Shown here piece after piece: positions 51,712 through 53,698 of a DNA stretch of 53,698 nt. The translations under genes were made by a program, and so were the position numbers. The notes beneath the pieces are model-generated. The model was not told the origin of the DNA. It did no database searches and was given only the letters and a program-made list of their open reading frames with translations. Source of the stretch: an uncultured Olsenella sp. (lineage in GTDB: Bacteria > Actinomycetota > Coriobacteriia > Coriobacteriales > Atopobiaceae); contig UQIF01000013.1 of NCBI GenBank assembly GCA_900540955.1, positions 1 to 53,698 of the forward strand, given 5' to 3'. Every line of letters starts with the position of its first letter. The stretch's first letter is position 1.

Positions 51712-52604
51712 ACCCGGTGGTACATCGCCGACTTGGACGCGGGCGGGTTCATCTCCTGCCCGAGGGCGGCGAGGCTGAGCTCGGGGTTTGCCCGGCGCAC
51801 CTCACAGAAGGCACACAGCGCCGGCGGCAGCGAGCGCATGCCGATGAGCCTCTCGGCCTCGTCGATGAGCTCCAGCTGGTCGGCGGCGGCGCCCGTGGAG
51901 CGGGCCTGGTTGGCCATCTCGGCGTTGACGCGGCGGTTAACGTCGTTTTTTACGGACTTCTTTGCGCGGGCGATCTCGACCACGCGGGCCACGCGCTCGG
52001 CGCCCATGCCCCGCAGCAGCGCCGTTATGTCCTCGTAGCTCTTGAGGTAGATGGCGTAGGCGCCGCGCCGGTGGTTGAGGCGGGCGCCTGCCCCGAAGGA
52101 ACTGATGAGGGCGACGAGCTCGCGGGCGAACTCCTCCCCCGTCACGGCGATCTCGAGGTGGAACTCGCCGCGGGGGTCCGCGATGAAGCCGCCCGCCATG
52201 AAGGCGCCGCGGACGAAGGCCGAGATGGCGGAGCGGGTACGCAGGAGGTTCCTGGGCACCCCAGGGGCCAGGCCATGGCCCGGCACGAGGATGCCGAGCT
52301 CCACGAGGGCGTCGGCGAGCTCAGGCTGCTCGGGAATCTCGATGAGGTAGTTGCGCGTCTTGTGCAGGACGCTGCGGCGCACGGTGAGCGATGTCTCAAG
52401 GTCGAAGAGCTTGTGCGTCAGCTTGATGGCCGTGCGCGCGACGGCGCCGGTCTCGGTCGCGATCTTGATCGAGTAGCGGCCCGGCCCCCTGAAGGAGAGC
52501 GTGCCGCACACGCGCATGATAGCCGAGAGCTGCGCATACTGCGCAGCCTCAGTCGGGCCGTCCACGCGGGCGAGCTCGTCTTTGACCTCGGCGGTAAACG
52601 ACAT
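51663..52604 (-). CDS. whiA: WhiA, DNA-binding regulator
   Basis: The 313-residue protein has the LAGLIDADG-like N-terminal domain (about 1-215, with RGAFMAGGFIADP) and a C-terminal helix-turn-helix (about 240-305: LSLAALGQEMNPPASKSAMYHR). In Streptomyces WhiA controls sporulation genes; in non-sporulating bacteria it has roles in cell division and is universal in Gram-positives. ATG 52604 follows GAGGAAC; the longer frame to 52808 lies inside rapZ. It is 2 bases after the rapZ stop. The usual yvcK between rapZ and whiA is absent. Confidence 0.94.
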   Translation of the reverse strand: MSFTAEVKDELARVDGPTEAAQYAQLSAIMRVCGTLSFRGPGRYSIKIATETGAVARTAIKLTHKLFDLETSLTVRRSVLHKTRNYLIEIPEQPELADALVELGILVPGHGLAPGVPRNLLRTRSAISAFVRGAFMAGGFIADPRGEFHLEIAVTGEEFARELVALISSFGAGARLNHRRGAYAIYLKSYEDITALLRGMGAERVARVVEIARAKKSVKNDVNRRVNAEMANQARSTGAAADQLELIDEAERLIGMRSLPPALCAFCEVRRANPELSLAALGQEMNPPASKSAMYHRVLRLQQLVDEAKSQIE

Positions 52605-52606
52605 GG

Positions 52607-53533
52607 CTAGCTGTTCCTCACGTTGGCGAGCGCAAGGTCGCGGTGCGAGAGGCTCACGTGATAGCCCCCGCGCTGCAGATAGTCGGCAGTGGCGTTGGCA
52701 ATGGCGACGCTGCGGTGTTGGCCGCCCGTGCAGCCGACTGCGATGGACAGGTGGCTTTTGCCCTCGGCGACGTAGCCGGGCATGGCGACGTCGAGCAGGT
52801 TCTCCCAAGCGGCCAGGAACTTCTGCGTGACGTCATTCTCGATCACGAAATCGCGCACGAGCGGGTCGTTGCCCGTCATGGTGCGCATCTGCGGGTCGTA
52901 GAAGGGATTCGGCAAGAAGCGCACGTCGATCATAAGATCGGCCTCCACAGGCATGCCGTGCTTAAAGCCGAACGAGAAGACCGAGACCTCCAGGAGCTGC
53001 TGATCGGTGAGCTCCGAGAAAGCACGGCGAAGGCGCGCGCGGAGCTCCTTGGTGGGCAGCGCGGAGGTGTCGATGACGAGGTCGGACGAGTCGCGCACGG
53101 CGCGCAGCTGGCGGCGCTCGCGCGAGATGGCCGAGACAAGCGGCTCGCCGGGCTTTGCCAGCGGGTGGCGGCGGCGGTTCTCGTCATAGCGGCGGATGAG
53201 GACCTTGTCGGAGGTGTCGAGAAATACGACCTGACAGCTGATCTCGTGCTCGCGCAGCTGCTGCAGGGAGTCCGTGATCTCGTCAAAGAGGCCCTGGCTC
53301 CTGAGGTCGCAGGTCACGGCAAGGTGGCGTCCCACGCCGGAGTTGATGCCCACAAGCTCGGCGAGCTGGAGCAAAAGCCGCGGGGGCAGGTTGTCGATGC
53401 AGAAGTAGCCCATGTCCTCGAACACGTGGAGCGCCTGCGTGCGCCCCGAGCCCGACATGCCGGTGATGACCACGACGTCGGGCACACGGTTGCGGCTCTC
53501 CGCCGCGCGCATCTGTTGGCTGCTGATGGGCAT
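52607..53533 (-). CDS. rapZ: RapZ-type nucleotide-binding protein
   Basis: The 308-residue protein has Walker A GMSGSGRT (about 24-31), DNLPP near 48, and the C-terminal domain with GCTGGQHRSVAIA (about 269-281). In E. coli RapZ controls amino-sugar synthesis through small RNA decay; in Gram-positives the role is less clear, and it hydrolyses nucleotides. A GAAAGAAGG Shine-Dalgarno precedes ATG 53533, and a TATACT box lies on the minus strand at 53567-53572. It is the first gene of the rapZ-whiA operon. Confidence 0.93.
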   Translation of the reverse strand: MPISSQQMRAAESRNRVPDVVVITGMSGSGRTQALHVFEDMGYFCIDNLPPRLLLQLAELVGINSGVGRHLAVTCDLRSQGLFDEITDSLQQLREHEISCQVVFLDTSDKVLIRRYDENRRRHPLAKPGEPLVSAISRERRQLRAVRDSSDLVIDTSALPTKELRARLRRAFSELTDQQLLEVSVFSFGFKHGMPVEADLMIDVRFLPNPFYDPQMRTMTGNDPLVRDFVIENDVTQKFLAAWENLLDVAMPGYVAEGKSHLSIAVGCTGGQHRSVAIANATADYLQRGGYHVSLSHRDLALANVRNS

Positions 53534-53594
53534 GGGTCCTTCTTTCCCGATCTTCTTTCCACTCGAGTATAGCGGCCCCGACCACGTCGGTCTC

Positions 53595-53653
53595 GCCTGC
53601 TATTTCGGCCTGTCTAATTTGGCAGTCAAAAGCAGCAGGCTGAAATTGCAGGC
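53595..53653. repeat. Imperfect long hairpin upstream of rapZ
   Basis: The arms 53595-53612 and 53635-53653 pair with about three mismatches around a 22-base loop. It lies in the rapZ 5' region, so it may be a leader structure or the terminator of an upstream gene. Confidence 0.45.
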
Positions 53654-53661
53654 AAGAGGCC

Positions 53662-53690
53662 GCCCGCGTGTCGGGAGGTGACACGCGGGC
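53662..53690. terminator. Hairpin at the right edge of the window
   Basis: An 11-bp perfect stem (53662-53672 with 53680-53690) with a 7-base loop. It probably ends a gene lying to the right. Confidence 0.55.
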
Positions 53691-53698
53691 AGATCGGA

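Overview
The window comes from a GC-rich actinobacterium of the class Coriobacteriia, most like Collinsella or a close relative. The evidence is a GC-rich coding bias, the block rapZ-whiA ... gapA-pgk-tpiA-gpmI-secG, a LuxR-type regulator with a membrane domain, Tat-type lipoprotein signals on the peptide-binding proteins and a purine-type molybdenum hydroxylase. This placement rests on gene content and style, not on a database search.

Layout. 0-4 kb: a two-gene molybdenum hydroxylase (FAD subunit, then a fused 2Fe-2S/Mo subunit) like E. coli YgfM-XdhD. 4-16 kb: housekeeping and membrane genes: universal stress protein, AcpS, DegV, a heterodimeric ABC exporter with one degenerate ATP site, a flippase-like protein, a zinc-ribbon membrane protein, and an mnmA / cysteine desulfurase / CmpB-like operon. 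16.0-16.6 kb: tRNA-Cys and two identical tRNA-Gly genes. 16.7-22.5 kb: a membrane regulator with two separate LuxR-type helix-turn-helix domains, followed by an ABC ATPase, a membrane-anchored extracytoplasmic protein and three polytopic membrane proteins. 22.5-26.1 kb: a partner-switch pair (PAS/GAF/PP2C phosphatase and a STAS + HATPase fusion) and a double-ACT protein.

26.26-33.08 kb is a decayed integrative element at the 3' end of tRNA-Leu(GAG), bounded by 42-bp direct repeats that carry the last bases of the tRNA and its terminator. It holds phage-style regulators, a zinc-ribbon protein, an apparently intact Ltp-family lipoprotein (the family that includes a phage superinfection-exclusion protein), a broken serine recombinase split by a degenerate IS3-type element, and a degenerate IS256-type transposase.

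33.2-40.1 kb: a lipoprotein gene with an in-frame TAG, then a complete oligopeptide ABC operon (SBP-B-C-D-F). 40.3-45.4 kb: secG and the lower-glycolysis operon gapA-pgk-tpiA-gpmI. 45.6-51.6 kb: an accessory block with an M42 aminopeptidase, three creatininase-family hydrolases and a second peptide-binding protein. It is flanked by imperfect direct repeats of about 90 bp, one of which is the 3' end of whiA, so it looks inserted between whiA and gapA. 51.6-53.7 kb: whiA and rapZ. Several long imperfect hairpins lie between genes.

How the parts fit: the Opp transporter, the orphan binding protein, the M42 peptidase and the creatininases suggest peptide or amide nitrogen scavenging. The molybdenum hydroxylase suggests purine use. 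The glycolytic operon is the core energy pathway. No rRNA operon, CRISPR array or replication origin was seen.
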